From assembly GCA_017521195.1 (NCBI GenBank), contig JAFXGP010000096.1, positions 1-36,026 of the forward strand: a stretch of DNA of 36,026 nucleotides. The letters are read 5' to 3'. The DNA is from Lachnospiraceae bacterium (GTDB taxonomy: Bacteria; Bacillota; Clostridia; Lachnospirales; Lachnospiraceae). This document shows positions 7,868 to 15,502 of the stretch, one piece after another (the stretch's first letter is position 1; every line of letters begins with the position of its first letter). The translations under genes were made by a program, and so were the position numbers. A model generated the notes under the pieces. It searched no databases. It saw nothing but the letters and a program-made list of their open reading frames with translations, and was not told the DNA's origin.

Positions 7868-9187
7868 TTAATGATTGTTCAAATCATATCTTAATGTATT
7901 TAATATCTGAATAGGCGATGCCATCTTTTTATATATACTCTCTATATTATCTGTTACACATTCCATTTTAACAATATTATTAACATCAGAGGACATATAA
8001 TAATTCACCTTACTATCCGTATTATATTTACAAGAAAATAAATTTATTGCATCTACGAAATACGGACTATGAGTAGTTACAACTACTGATAAATCAAAAT
8101 GCTTTTGCAACAATACAATCAATTCTGCATAAGCAATTTGCCATTGTGGATGAAGATGTATTTCCGGCTCATCTAAAATTACTACGTCCTTATCTTTCAA
8201 ACATCCTTTTTCAAGTAACATTTTTAAGATAACAAAAGATTTCATTCCTGTAGAAAGATTGTGAAATGAAATTGGCTCACTAAATCCGGTGCTTTTTAAA
8301 TAAAATTCATCATTGCTTTGGTTAATAATAATTTCTCCATCTACTACATTCTGAAGTGTTTCGTATATATCGCTTAACTTTTCCTTACTACGTACTGACT
8401 CTATGACTCCATCCATCAAATTTTCTTTAGGCGTATCTGTTAGTAAATTTTTAAGAAATTCATTCATCGGATTCAAAAAATTATATTCTGATAATTCATC
8501 TACAATAAACGGATTATCAATATAAATAGCTTTATGCATGATATTTATTTCATCCACAATTTCTTTACATCCTTTTGTATCCCAAATAAAAGAATTCCGT
8601 TTCCCTTTTATTTCCAAATCAATTATTGTTTCATTATCGACGTTACTATTTAATGGTTTTACTTGTGTATAAAAAACATTATTAAAATATCTGGTTAAAA
8701 TTTCTGAAACAATCTTATCTTCCGGCATAGATAATATTTCACATATATTTTGTACAAGTTCATCCATCATCTTTTCTGAATCTTCAACATTCATCATTCG
8801 AACAAAAGATACTATTTCTTCAACTTCCGTTTCTAAAATAGAATGAATGTCTTCTTCCATTAAACTACTGTCATTATTATCTATATATTTTTTTAATTGC
8901 TGCCTTATTTTTGTTGATACATTCAAAATATTTTTAGCTATAATGCTTCTTGATAGTTCACTAACATTTACATAATTTTGCAAAATCATCCTGTTTGAAA
9001 CTTCCACTTCTTTCAAACGTTCTTTTAAAATTTTATCTTCAATGTTACATAATGAATTAAATATTGAGAACAATATTTTTCCAATTGTGCTTTTCCCTGT
9101 ATTATTTTCTCCAGCTATTACTGTTATACCATCAATGATAATATCTGCTTTTTCTATTTTTGCAAAATTATTAATATTTTGTCTCAT
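7868..9187 (-). CDS. OLD/AAA-type ABC ATPase (predicted sensor of a two-gene system)
   Basis: 439 residues. The N-terminal half-ATPase has Walker A GENNTGKST (26-34). A long, charged, largely helical insertion (about 50-290) replaces the coiled-coil arm of SMC/RecF relatives. The C-terminal half has the signature LSTGMKS (311-317), Walker B DVVILDEPEIHLHP (334-347) and the switch histidine in TTHSPYF (371-377). The HLHP after Walker B is characteristic of the AAA15/AAA21/OLD group found in many phage-defence systems. No TOPRIM domain follows, so it is not a complete OLD nuclease; catalysis is probably supplied by the downstream gene. GAAGGGG sits 7 bases before the ATG at 9187. A promoter is visible upstream. 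Strong A+T bias suggests horizontal gain. Confidence 0.9.
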   Translation of the reverse strand: MRQNINNFAKIEKADIIIDGITVIAGENNTGKSTIGKILFSIFNSLCNIEDKILKERLKEVEVSNRMILQNYVNVSELSRSIIAKNILNVSTKIRQQLKKYIDNNDSSLMEEDIHSILETEVEEIVSFVRMMNVEDSEKMMDELVQNICEILSMPEDKIVSEILTRYFNNVFYTQVKPLNSNVDNETIIDLEIKGKRNSFIWDTKGCKEIVDEINIMHKAIYIDNPFIVDELSEYNFLNPMNEFLKNLLTDTPKENLMDGVIESVRSKEKLSDIYETLQNVVDGEIIINQSNDEFYLKSTGFSEPISFHNLSTGMKSFVILKMLLEKGCLKDKDVVILDEPEIHLHPQWQIAYAELIVLLQKHFDLSVVVTTHSPYFVDAINLFSCKYNTDSKVNYYMSSDVNNIVKMECVTDNIESIYKKMASPIQILNTLRYDLNNH

Positions 9188-9230
9188 AGACTACCCCTTC
9201 TATAACAAATTATAAAATGAAATTAATATT

Positions 9231-9258
9231 ATTATATCTAATTCTATTTGTAAATCAA
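9231..9258 (-). promoter_or_regulatory. Promoter of the ATPase-nuclease operon
   Basis: On the minus strand TTGATT (9253-9258) is followed after 16 bases by a perfect TATAAT (9231-9236), about 44 bases before the ATPase start. It is the only good housekeeping-type promoter in the 130-base gap. The surroundings are very A+T-rich, which lowers certainty. Confidence 0.55.
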
Positions 9259-9318
9259 CACAAAATTTTCATTGTCATCTACAAAAGTCTTAACCTATCA
9301 CCTTCGTTTTTTTATATA

Positions 9319-10014
9319 TCATTTAAAATTAGTTACGATTTCAACAATCTTCTGCAAATCATCGATTTCATAATCAATTCTTAAATCCGTTTCATTTTTC
9401 ATTCTTTTAGGATTATACCAACAGCAAACAATTCCTGCATTATTCCCACCTCGGATATCACTGGTTAAAGAATCTCCTACAATCATGATTTCCTCTTTGT
9501 TATAATATCCTATCTGTTTCCGGACATGCTCAAAAAATTCTACTCCGGGTTTCTCACACCCTACGACTTCAGAAATAAAAATTCCGTCAAAAATATCTAT
9601 CAGACCGGATTTTTCTAACTTTCTGTCTTGCGCTGCTTTTGTTCCATTGGTAACGGCATATTGTTTTATGCGTCCTCTCAGACTCTTCATTAATTCATAG
9701 CTGTTATCGCAAAAACATACAGTTTCTCCCAGCCATTTCTGATACTGCTCATTAAATTCTTTTGCACAATCGGTCTTAATATTTTCTGCCTCAAAAAAAT
9801 CTACAAAACGATTTATCAATACTTCCTGTTTTGTAATTTCACCACGTTCCAGTTTTTCCCAATATTTTCTATTAATGATGGAATATCTTTCAATCATTTC
9901 ATCGGTACATTCCCCTAAGTCAAAAATTTCAAAACATTTTTTAATGGCTGCGTATTCTGCCTTTTTAAAATCTAATAAGGTACCGTCTACATCCCATAAG
10001 ATTACTTTTATCAT
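9319..10014 (-). CDS. HAD-family nucleotidase, YjjG/YfnB type
   Basis: A 231-residue cytosolic HAD hydrolase. Motif I is LWDVDGTLLDF (about 6-16), the cap contains the helical run RYSIINRKYWEKLERGEI, motif II is AVTNGT, motif III is the lysine in GCEKPGVEFFEHV, and motif IV is VGDSLTSDIRGGNNAG. This layout, with FISEVVGCEKPG and the terminal DSLTSDIRGG, matches the YjjG group, which remove phosphate from non-canonical pyrimidine nucleotides. Substrate assignment is by family only. The start ATG at 10014 overlaps the stop of the lipoprotein gene (ATGA), so the two are translationally coupled. Confidence 0.87.
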   Translation of the reverse strand: MIKVILWDVDGTLLDFKKAEYAAIKKCFEIFDLGECTDEMIERYSIINRKYWEKLERGEITKQEVLINRFVDFFEAENIKTDCAKEFNEQYQKWLGETVCFCDNSYELMKSLRGRIKQYAVTNGTKAAQDRKLEKSGLIDIFDGIFISEVVGCEKPGVEFFEHVRKQIGYYNKEEIMIVGDSLTSDIRGGNNAGIVCCWYNPKRMKNETDLRIDYEIDDLQKIVEIVTNFK

Positions 10015-11036
10015 TCCATTTTCTCCACTATTTCCATCAATTCATACACTCGTTTTTTTGTAAGTTCTGCACCTTTTTGTGATACCACCATGCCATACAT
10101 GCTTCCACCTTCAAATTCTGCTCCGGCTTCTTCCATGCTCGCCTCTTTCATGGCAATCCAATCTAATTGTTCTTTAGTTAAAGTTTTCATATCCTCAGAA
10201 CTTAAATTTCTTTTTAAAATTGCCCAAATCTCATTTAATGTAGTATCCCATATTTGATACATTAAATGTGATTTTTCATTCAAATCTGCCTGTGTAAGAT
10301 TCGGATCATTCATAAGTGACTCTTCCAACGCCGCTGCTTCGTCTTCTCTGTATTTCAAAGATTGCTTTAAATCATCCACAATATCATAGCTGGAAAATCC
10401 CTGTTCCTCACTCACATTATACAAACCATAAAAAGGAAGTGTAGTTTCTTTTGTTGAGAACTCAAAATCCATTCTCCAATTTGTCCTTACCCAGGATAAA
10501 TACTCTTCCGGTAACTCTTCAATAGGTATTCCCGGAAGATAAATCAAAATTTCCTTTGGATTATCCAATCCATAAGCATCACTGTAAATATATCTGGTTC
10601 CGTCTTTTATCTCTTCTGTACCTACAGGGTTATCATAAGAAATACTTTCTATAGTGGTAGAATACACATATTCATCCACCTTTACCGGCTCTGTGAATTT
10701 CCCATGAAAAGAACAATAATAATAGGTTCCGTTTGGATAACTTTCAGCAAAGGACCCCATATCACTGTCATGATAAATTCCTTGAAAAGTACCATCCCCA
10801 GCAACCGTCATTTCCGTACTCCATCCACCGGCACCGCTTAAAAAGGAAAAATTCTGATTTTGAAGTTCAGCAAAGGAAAATTCTTCTTTGCTTATATTTT
10901 CTTCCATTTCAGAGGTATTCTCCGCTGAACCTGCCTCATTTACCGGAATTTCCATATCAGAAGCAACTTTCCCACTGCCACAGCCTGTCAGTAATAGACA
11001 TATCATTATTAAAAGTAAACCTAATATTTTTTTCAT
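10011..11036 (-). CDS. Lipoprotein with C-terminal LprI/DUF1311-like domain
   Basis: 341 residues. A signal peptide (MKKILGLLLIMICLLL) ends in the lipobox LTGC, giving lipidation at C19. A low-complexity acidic linker follows (about 25-50), then a beta-rich middle domain (about 52-210) with NGTYYYCSFHGKF and similar strands. The C-terminal 130 residues are helical (DLNEKSHLMYQIWDTTLNEIW ... LTKEQLDWIAMKEASMEEAG) and match the lysozyme-inhibitor LprI/DUF1311 pattern, including the 'L..EQ..W...++' core. It is probably anchored to the outer face of the membrane. Whether it inhibits lysozyme is unknown. It is coupled by a 4-base overlap to the downstream HAD gene, although no biochemical link is evident. 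Confidence 0.82.
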   Translation of the reverse strand: MKKILGLLLIMICLLLTGCGSGKVASDMEIPVNEAGSAENTSEMEENISKEEFSFAELQNQNFSFLSGAGGWSTEMTVAGDGTFQGIYHDSDMGSFAESYPNGTYYYCSFHGKFTEPVKVDEYVYSTTIESISYDNPVGTEEIKDGTRYIYSDAYGLDNPKEILIYLPGIPIEELPEEYLSWVRTNWRMDFEFSTKETTLPFYGLYNVSEEQGFSSYDIVDDLKQSLKYREDEAAALEESLMNDPNLTQADLNEKSHLMYQIWDTTLNEIWAILKRNLSSEDMKTLTKEQLDWIAMKEASMEEAGAEFEGGSMYGMVVSQKGAELTKKRVYELMEIVEKME

Positions 11037-11084
11037 AATAACGTTTCCTCCTGTTTATACTCTTCTTTTTCGGTGAGAATAAGT

Positions 11085-11648
11085 CTATAAAGTAACCTCA
11101 ATCTTCTTCACCGTATCTTTCCGCAACTCTTCCCTTACTTCTTTTAAATACTCCGAAAACTCCACCTTATCCATTGCATACGTCTGATTCAATTCATACT
11201 CATTTGGAAGCCAGGTAGAAATGTCCGATATATTATGCTGCAATACCGCTTCCATCCCATCAATCGCCTTAAAAATTCTTGCTTCCTTAGTTTCTAATTT
11301 CTCCATTTCTTCGTAAAGAGACATCATTTCTTTAGAAAAATCTTCCGGTAAAGTTTTTACCCAGCCATATAACAATTTTTTTTCCTTTTCTTCATGTTCC
11401 TCTGTTTTATTAAATACGGGTACATCTCCTGTAAAACATTCTCCCAAATCATGAATCAAAATCATACGGATTACCTTATCCATATCCACATCCGGGAATT
11501 CATCTCTCATAAAATAAGCCATTAACCCTGCCAACCAGCAATGTTCCGCCACACTTTCCCGCCTGCCATTTGCCGTATAACAGTGTCGCATGGTATCTTT
11601 CAATTTTTCTGCCATTACTAAGGTATCAATTAATTTTCTTGCTTCCAT
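11085..11648 (-). CDS. HD-domain protein, YfbR/HDDC2-type 5'-deoxynucleotidase
   Basis: 187 residues, all-helical. Metal-binding HD motifs are RESVAEHCW with H36, the HD pair in IHDLGECFTGDVP (66-78), and a distal aspartate in KAIDGMEAVLQ. This order and the spacing AEH...HD(L)GE...GD match the small HD family of YfbR and HDDC2, which hydrolyse deoxynucleoside 5'-monophosphates with a divalent metal. The gene is 18 bases downstream of the second chromate transporter gene and may be read from the same transcript. Substrate is assigned by family only. Confidence 0.88.
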   Translation of the reverse strand: MEARKLIDTLVMAEKLKDTMRHCYTANGRRESVAEHCWLAGLMAYFMRDEFPDVDMDKVIRMILIHDLGECFTGDVPVFNKTEEHEEKEKKLLYGWVKTLPEDFSKEMMSLYEEMEKLETKEARIFKAIDGMEAVLQHNISDISTWLPNEYELNQTYAMDKVEFSEYLKEVREELRKDTVKKIEVTL

Positions 11649-11666
11649 TTTTTCCTCTTTCTCTTC

Positions 11667-12224
11667 TCAATATAACACTATTCCCAACAAGGCACTAATT
11701 AAAATAATGGTAATCGGTGATATATTCTTTTTTCTGACTTTTTTTAAAATAACCATACAGCCAGCCAAAGCCACTGTAATCCCAACAGCCCTGATATCTA
11801 ATTCCCAAATTCCATCTATACACAAACAATTTTTTACTACCATAAAGACGCCTGTTGCCAGAATAATTCCTGTCACACAGGGTTTTACTCCTTGTAATAT
11901 TGCCTGTACATATTTATTCTTTATAAAATTCTTCATCAATGCAGTAATCAAAAGTACAATCAGATATGCCGGAAGTATTACTCCCACAGTCGCTATGACT
12001 GCTCCCCAAAATCCGCCTTTTTCACTTCCTATATATGTTGCCAAATTCACCATAATCGGTCCCGGAGTACTTTCACTGACTGCAATCATATAAGTCAGAC
12101 TCTCATCATTCAGCCATCCATGAGACAATACCATTTCCCGAATCAGAGGAATCGCGCCATAAGCTCCTCCGAAAGCAAAACAACTGACTTTAAAAAAAGC
12201 AAAAAACAATTCCAAGTACATCAT
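11667..12224 (-). CDS. Chromate transporter family protein, second half of a pair
   Basis: 185 residues, about five to six membrane segments. It begins with FFAFFKVSCFAFGGAYGAIPLI and has the family core SESTPGPIMVNLATYIGSEKGG (about 50-71), conserved in CHR proteins. It is a single-domain (short-chain) member and overlaps the upstream homologue by four bases (ATGA), so the two are probably made together and form a heterodimer, as in other paired short CHR transporters. Family members export chromate, but in gut anaerobes the true anion is not known. AGGAGGAAAAGG lies before the start. Confidence 0.9.
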   Translation of the reverse strand: MMYLELFFAFFKVSCFAFGGAYGAIPLIREMVLSHGWLNDESLTYMIAVSESTPGPIMVNLATYIGSEKGGFWGAVIATVGVILPAYLIVLLITALMKNFIKNKYVQAILQGVKPCVTGIILATGVFMVVKNCLCIDGIWELDIRAVGITVALAGCMVILKKVRKKNISPITIILISALLGIVLY

Positions 12225-12820
12225 CTTCCTTTTCCTCCTTTGTCTGCCTCTTTTATCAGAAAAATACCCAGACCGACAACGGCTGCTGTCAGCATCAAAC
12301 TAATGGTTGAAACATTCCATGAAAAAATATTTACAACCAACATGATTCCAAAGGAACACCATATAATCACCTGAGGAATTTTCTTTTTTTTGTCCTTCAT
12401 TTTCTTTATCATATTTATTGCCGCATTTACTATAATAATACCTACCCCTGCTTTGATTCCCTGAAACGCACCAGAAACCACAGGCATATCCATAAAATGT
12501 ACTAAATACTTGGATATGAGAAAAATTAAAACAAAAGAAGGCAGTACCACACCAAAAGTTGCAACTACTGCCCCCATAACACCTGCCTGCTTATATCCAA
12601 CAAAAGTTGCACAGTTAATGGCTATAGGACCGGGAGTTGACTCTGCTATCACCGTAATATTCATCATATCCTCATGGGAAATCCATTTTTTTCTTTCCAC
12701 ACAGATATCTTCTATAATTCCAATCATGGCATAACCACCGCCAAAGGTAAATATCCCAATTCTGAAAAAAGTAAGAAATAAAGTAAGGCATTTGTTCATA
12801 ATTCGTTTTTCTCTCATCAT
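12221..12820 (-). CDS. Chromate transporter family protein, first half of a pair
   Basis: 199 residues, single CHR domain with about six membrane helices. It contains FFRIGIFTFGGGYAMIGIIED and VIAESTPGPIAINCATFVGYK (about 53-73), the signature of the family. A basic loop KKMKDKKKKIPQ lies near residue 140. It forms a translationally coupled pair with the downstream homologue. The ORF starts at 12820; M8 at 12799 is an alternative because neither ATG has a strong ribosome site. A plausible promoter lies directly upstream. The substrate is inferred from the family only. Confidence 0.88.
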   Translation of the reverse strand: MMREKRIMNKCLTLFLTFFRIGIFTFGGGYAMIGIIEDICVERKKWISHEDMMNITVIAESTPGPIAINCATFVGYKQAGVMGAVVATFGVVLPSFVLIFLISKYLVHFMDMPVVSGAFQGIKAGVGIIIVNAAINMIKKMKDKKKKIPQVIIWCSFGIMLVVNIFSWNVSTISLMLTAAVVGLGIFLIKEADKGGKGR

Positions 12821-12841
12821 AATTTATAATTTGACTACTTA

Positions 12842-12869
12842 ATTATACATGAAAAATTTTTATAAACAA
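12842..12869 (-). promoter_or_regulatory. Candidate promoter of the chromate transporter operon
   Basis: On the minus strand TTGTTT (12864-12869) and a perfect TATAAT (12842-12847) are separated by 16 bases and lie about 22 bases before the first start codon. The T-rich context makes chance possible. Confidence 0.45.
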
Positions 12870-12981
12870 GAATATAAAAAAGACACTCTAAGTTTTCTTC
12901 ATTTTCCTGTCTCTATCGACTTGAAAATTCCTTTCAAAATCTTAAAATGTCTTTCCTATTTAAACATTTACCTTAAAATCT

Positions 12982-14625
12982 CTACTTTTCAGCCATGGCA
13001 ATCTTCAGCATTTCACCGGAAATATTTAGTGCATGGTCACCAATTCTTTCAAAATCAGTAAGCATTTCTGAGAATAAAATGCTACCTTCATCAGAACATA
13101 CACCTCTTTGAATTCTCTCATACATATTATTTCTGTACTGCTCTGTCAAATCATCAATTTTTTGCTCCATAGCGGCTATATGTTCATGCCATTTTATAAC
13201 ATCTTCTTGTTTGTTCAAAAGAATTCCGAACATCTGATCACAAACTCTTTGCATTTCCATAATTTCTGTCTGTGCAAATTTGGAAAATACAATCTTTTTC
13301 TCTGTAATCATATTAGAATACTCTGCAATATTAATAGCATGGTCACTGATTCTTTCAATATTACTGGTAATTGTATAAAGGCAATTAAAAATTTTACTCC
13401 CTACTTTTGTATTTTCATGTGAAACAGCACTGGTAATATATTTGGAAATTTCCTTGTTCAGAAAATCTACATATCCTTCTCTGGCTTCCAATTCCTGATA
13501 CATCTTCTCATCACGTTTCGCAAATACACTAAATGCCTGATGTACATTCTCCTTAGCCATATCTAACATACGCATAGTTTCCTGTTTGATACCTTCTGTA
13601 CACACCATAGATGCGCTTAATTTTTCTGTATTAATGCGTTTAATATCCAATAAGTACAATACTCTGAGAGCCTCTTCGTCGCTTCCGCCTTTGTCTTTTA
13701 AAATAATTGTTGCTAATTTTGTTAAATATCCTCCTACCGGAAGTAATAACAATGTAGTTACAATATTAAAAATTGTATGAAGATTCGCAATCTGTGCCGG
13801 TGCATTTCCGGGAGTCAAATTTTCCATCAAGGAAATAATAGGTGTCATTAAACATAAAAATGTAAATATACAAGTTCCGACCACATTGAACATCACATGA
13901 ATTAATGTAGTTCTCTTGGCATTTTTATTGGTTCCCACGGACGCCAATAATGCAGTGACACATGTTCCTATGTTTTGTCCAAATAATACAAATGCCGCAC
14001 TCTTAAGTCCTATGACACCACTTCCGGCTAATGCCTGTAAAATACCTACTGATGCAGAGGATGATTGAATCAATGCCGTAAACACCGTACCTGCCAAAAT
14101 TCCTAAGATTGGATTTTCAAATTTTGTAAGCAAATTTACAAATCCCTCTACTTCTGCTAATGGTTTCATGGCACTTCCCATCATATCCATACCAATAAAT
14201 AAGATACCAAGACCAGCAAATATTTCACCAACATGACGTATTTTTTCATTTTTTAAAAATACCACTGCTGCCACACCGGCAAAAGCCATCAACGGAGCCA
14301 ACTCACCCACATCCAAAGCTATCAACTGCCCTGTAATTGTTGTACCGATATTGGCACCCATAATAATCCAAACCGCCTGATTTAAAGTCATCATACCGGA
14401 ATTAACAAATCCCACTACCATAACCGTTGTTGCGGAAGATGATTGAATAATTGCCGTAATCAAAGCCCCTACTAAAACCCCCACAAAACGGTTCGCAGTT
14501 AATTTTTCTAAAATAACCTTCATCTTATTACCTGCGGCTGATTCCAAACCGGAACTCATCATTTGCATACCATATAAAAACAATGCCAATCCGCCAAGCA
14601 ATCCCATAATATAATTTGTTGACAT
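12982..14625 (-). CDS. Na/Pi cotransporter family protein with C-terminal PhoU-like domain
   Basis: 547 residues. The N-terminal half (about 1-310) is a duplicated membrane domain with the two signature repeats LITAIIQSSSATTVMVVGF (about 56-74) and VFTALIQSSSASVGILQAL, the QSSS motifs of the NptA/SLC34 family. The C-terminal 200 residues are soluble and helical, with NIERISDHAINIAEY and a matching DFERIGDHALNISGEM, the duplicated ExxRxxDHxxNI metal-binding motif of PhoU proteins. The expected role is sodium-driven phosphate movement at the membrane, regulated by the PhoU-like tail. AGGAGAA lies just before the start ATG. No Pst genes are adjacent. Confidence 0.93.
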   Translation of the reverse strand: MSTNYIMGLLGGLALFLYGMQMMSSGLESAAGNKMKVILEKLTANRFVGVLVGALITAIIQSSSATTVMVVGFVNSGMMTLNQAVWIIMGANIGTTITGQLIALDVGELAPLMAFAGVAAVVFLKNEKIRHVGEIFAGLGILFIGMDMMGSAMKPLAEVEGFVNLLTKFENPILGILAGTVFTALIQSSSASVGILQALAGSGVIGLKSAAFVLFGQNIGTCVTALLASVGTNKNAKRTTLIHVMFNVVGTCIFTFLCLMTPIISLMENLTPGNAPAQIANLHTIFNIVTTLLLLPVGGYLTKLATIILKDKGGSDEEALRVLYLLDIKRINTEKLSASMVCTEGIKQETMRMLDMAKENVHQAFSVFAKRDEKMYQELEAREGYVDFLNKEISKYITSAVSHENTKVGSKIFNCLYTITSNIERISDHAINIAEYSNMITEKKIVFSKFAQTEIMEMQRVCDQMFGILLNKQEDVIKWHEHIAAMEQKIDDLTEQYRNNMYERIQRGVCSDEGSILFSEMLTDFERIGDHALNISGEMLKIAMAEK

Positions 14626-14639
14626 TTCATTTCTCCTTA

Positions 14640-14783
14640 TTAATTGTACAATGAAATTCCAAATTTACATTTTCTATATATTTTATATCCGATAGTTGCA
14701 AACAATGATACAAGTATATATAAACTGGATGCTAATCCTACAACTGCTTCAAGCAAGAAAAAAATAATCATAAAAATATCCAT
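14640..14783 (-). CDS. 47-residue membrane protein of unknown function
   Basis: A short gene, translated here by hand from the ATG at 14781-14783 to a TAA at 14640-14642. It begins MDIFMIIFFLLEAVVG and has one long or two short hydrophobic stretches (about 2-33), then a basic tail YKIYRKCKFGISLYN. A good ribosome site, TTGAGGAA, sits 7 bases before the start. The positive-inside tail and hydrophobic core are those of a small membrane peptide, perhaps a regulator of the neighbouring Na/Pi cotransporter or a type I toxin-like peptide; both are guesses. Its stop is 14 bases before the Na/Pi cotransporter start, so they may share a transcript. Confidence 0.55.
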   Translation of the reverse strand: MDIFMIIFFLLEAVVGLASSLYILVSLFATIGYKIYRKCKFGISLYN

Positions 14784-14891
14784 AACAAAATTCCTCAATC
14801 TTTCCATATAATTTATTCATAACTATTCAATATATTTATATTCATAGCTACAATTACTCTTACATTGATAAAAAATGCATACAAAAATAAA

Positions 14892-14908
14892 CCTGCGTTT
14901 TACCCAGG
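14892..14908 (-). terminator. Weak hairpin after the 133-residue protein gene
   Basis: CCTG/CAGG (14892-14895 and 14905-14908) is followed on the minus strand by TTTATTTTT. The stem is only four pairs but the U tract is good, and it falls 25 bases after the stop of the upstream gene. Confidence 0.35.
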
Positions 14909-14933
14909 CAATAACAATTATGAATAAGATATT

Positions 14934-15335
14934 TTATTTTTCTCCGTCTTGATTGTGAATATAGTTTAGAATCGCTGTTTTACTGCACTCTGTCGGCTGA
15001 CATACAAATAAAGCCGCAATGCAGACATAAGATAACATATGCAAAATTTCTTTGATATGCAAAAATTCTGCATAATTTTTAAGACTGATTCTTCCCTGTC
15101 CTCTCCGGACTCTCTGGAAAGTATTTTTCAGACCTGTAATTAATTTATTAGTACAATTACCAATATATAAAGTATCATTTTTAACTTCTTCTATGGTATC
15201 TATTTCTACCATGTGCTGTAAAGTCAACAAAGAGGAATCTGTTCTTTCTATTTCTGAACACATTCCTGTCAAAAGAACTATAAATGATAACATAATCCAT
15301 ATCAGACTGTTTTTTATGCTTTCTATACTTTTCAT
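14934..15335 (-). CDS. Small membrane-anchored or secreted protein of unknown function
   Basis: 133 residues. The N-terminus has a hydrophobic helix (SLIWIMLSFIVLLTGMC, about 10-26) that could be a signal anchor; LTGMC is not a proper lipobox. A polar middle (30-90) ends in a basic patch, FQRVRRGQGR. A second hydrophobic segment is ILHMLSYVCIAALFVC (about 97-112), and the tail is TECSKTAILNYIHNQDGEK. No family recognised. A near-consensus promoter lies about 90 bases upstream, so expression is probably independent and appreciable. The AILNYIHNQDGEK ending looks like a conserved tail and may be the functional part. Confidence 0.6.
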   Translation of the reverse strand: MKSIESIKNSLIWIMLSFIVLLTGMCSEIERTDSSLLTLQHMVEIDTIEEVKNDTLYIGNCTNKLITGLKNTFQRVRRGQGRISLKNYAEFLHIKEILHMLSYVCIAALFVCQPTECSKTAILNYIHNQDGEK

Positions 15336-15422
15336 AATTAACTCTATTGCTACACTTTCCTGTAAATATCCTTAACCAGCATCGGTCATTTAGATTTTTG
15401 TTAAAAATGAAACATCCAAATT

Positions 15423-15451
15423 ATTGTAGCAAACATTATAAAATTTTGCAA
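15423..15451 (-). promoter_or_regulatory. Near-consensus promoter for the 133-residue protein gene
   Basis: TTGCAA (15446-15451) and TACAAT (15423-15428) on the minus strand, separated by exactly 17 bases, with A/T tracts upstream. The leader would be about 80 bases. Confidence 0.6.
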
Positions 15452-15502
15452 ATAAAAGAATTCTTTCCTTATATACTTCAATATTTACCGCAAAATCATA
15501 TT

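Noticed and set aside
7868-9187. Naming the ATPase pair as PARIS, Gabija or Septu
   Set aside because: The partner lacks a TOPRIM, UvrD-like helicase or HNH motif, so none of these names is supported.
11590-12093. 167-residue plus-strand open frame
   Set aside because: It is antisense to the second chromate transporter and the HD gene, has no ribosome site, and its composition mirrors the hydrophobic codons of the real gene.
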